Of a stretch of DNA of 64,000 nucleotides, positions 63,469 through 64,000 are shown in pieces. The translations under genes and the position numbers were made by a program. This DNA comes from Nostoc sp. NMS9 (lineage in GTDB: Bacteria > Cyanobacteriota > Cyanobacteriia > Cyanobacteriales > Nostocaceae). The notes below the pieces were generated by a model. That model saw only the letters and a list, made by a program, of their open reading frames with translations, made no database searches and was not told where the DNA came from. Positions within the stretch are counted from its first letter, which is position 1, and the number at the start of each line of letters is the position of its first letter. The stretch is taken from assembly GCF_017114995.1 (NCBI RefSeq), contig NZ_JABXKL010000080.1, positions 62,001-126,000 on the forward strand, given 5' to 3'.

Positions 63469-63999
63469 TTAGCATTCTCTCAAATCAGTGTATAGTTGAG
63501 GTTCGATTAGAGAATGTTGTAAAAGCATTTTTACAACTAACTTTAGAAATTTTTTGGCGGTGAAATCATCTTTTAAAACTAATAGCTCTTTTGCAAAATC
63601 TGGTTGACCACCGTGGGCTATATTACTTCTATAAGCGTAAAGTTTTTTCCAAAGTGTACTTTCAGGTGTATTTCCAAAAAACTGATAGTAGTCAAGTTTC
63701 TTACTAAAACGCTTTGATAATAAATTGATTTTATTTATAACTTGTCGTGTAATTGAATCTCCTGTATCAATTGATTTATGTGTAATTAAAAACTCAATAA
63801 TAGTAAAGAGTCCAAGAATTTTAAATTCAGAATTATGAGGAAGATGCTTGAGTTCTTCTAGCTTATTAATAGCTTTTTTTATATCTGGATACTTAATCTC
63901 ATCTAACTGCTGATAATTTTGATATATTGAGCCTATATCTTGCAGAGTTACACCATAAATAGATTCAGTTGAAGGTAAACCACTATTCATTTCATGAAA
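63469..63999 (-). CDS. HEPN-domain protein, possibly truncated by the window edge
   Basis: At least 173 residues, all helical. The RSNIAHGG motif (about 133-140 from ATG 63990) is the Rx4-6H signature of HEPN ribonucleases, in the context KKLYAYRSNIAHGGQPDF seen in ApeA-like HEPN proteins. The frame stays open from ATG 63990 to the window end with no clear ribosome-binding site, so the real start may lie upstream. It is AT-rich. It lies upstream of the structured RNA on the same strand, which makes RNA cleavage or RNA control a plausible role. Confidence 0.7.
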   Translation of the reverse strand, partial: FHEMNSGLPSTESIYGVTLQDIGSIYQNYQQLDEIKYPDIKKAINKLEELKHLPHNSEFKILGLFTIIEFLITHKSIDTGDSITRQVINKINLLSKRFSKKLDYYQFFGNTPESTLWKKLYAYRSNIAHGGQPDFAKELLVLKDDFTAKKFLKLVVKMLLQHSLIEPQLYTDLREC

Positions 64000-64000
64000 A

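Overview
The window reads as chromosome of a filamentous, probably heterocyst-forming cyanobacterium of the Nostoc/Anabaena type. The reasons are the many GCGATCGC (HIP1) octamers, heptanucleotide repeats such as AATGCCC and AATGACC, G-rich/C-rich intergenic tracts, a carboxysome shell gene, cyanobacterial orphan families (DUF1822, DUF928, CHAT, CHASE2) and a typical ffh-rpsP-khpA group. No tRNA, rRNA operon or CRISPR array was recognised.

Layout: 1-5.5 kb is a CHAT protease/DUF1822/CHASE2/DUF928 group. 5.6-26.9 kb is mostly housekeeping: an M3 oligopeptidase, an ABC exporter, a lone ccmK, a ChuX-like protein, phoH, khpA-rpsP-ffh, rpmB, htpG and metH. 26.9-32.1 kb is accessory: a PIN toxin/antitoxin pair broken by a 179-bp mobile element, a 42-bp hairpin tandem array, and a ROCO (LRR-Roc-COR) protein with 13 leucine-rich repeats. 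32.3-43.5 kb holds cell-wall enzymes, an FAD hydroxylase, a site-2 protease, a glutamine-synthetase-like enzyme and dnaG. 44-49.6 kb is an organosulfur-type group: TauD dioxygenase, SsuA-like binding protein, MFS carrier, SsuD-like flavin monooxygenase and class II aldolase. 50-53 kb is AT-rich and carries a TIR protein beside a 172-residue unknown and an IS remnant. 53-61.2 kb has a TPR protein, two glycosyltransferases, an acyl-CoA ligase, and an AraC regulator with a DHFR-like reductase. 61.5-64 kb has an E1/ThiF-like protein with an unknown partner, then a structured RNA next to a HEPN-domain protein.

The most striking signal is at 63119-63325 on the minus strand: an apparent stand-alone RNA of about 207 nt, closed by a terminal stem. 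It carries a CUAGUACGAGAGGA sarcin-ricin-loop sequence and, further 3', a segment that looks like the 23S GTPase-associated centre (L11-binding region) with compensatory base changes. The two parts are in reversed order relative to real 23S rRNA, so this is not a simple rRNA fragment. It lies 143 bp downstream of a HEPN protein on the same strand. Other notable signals are several miniature inverted-repeat elements with inferable target duplications, an element whose in-silico removal restores a PIN toxin, a carboxysome shell protein with a non-canonical pore motif, and a murein-hydrolase fusion whose amidase half has lost key residues.
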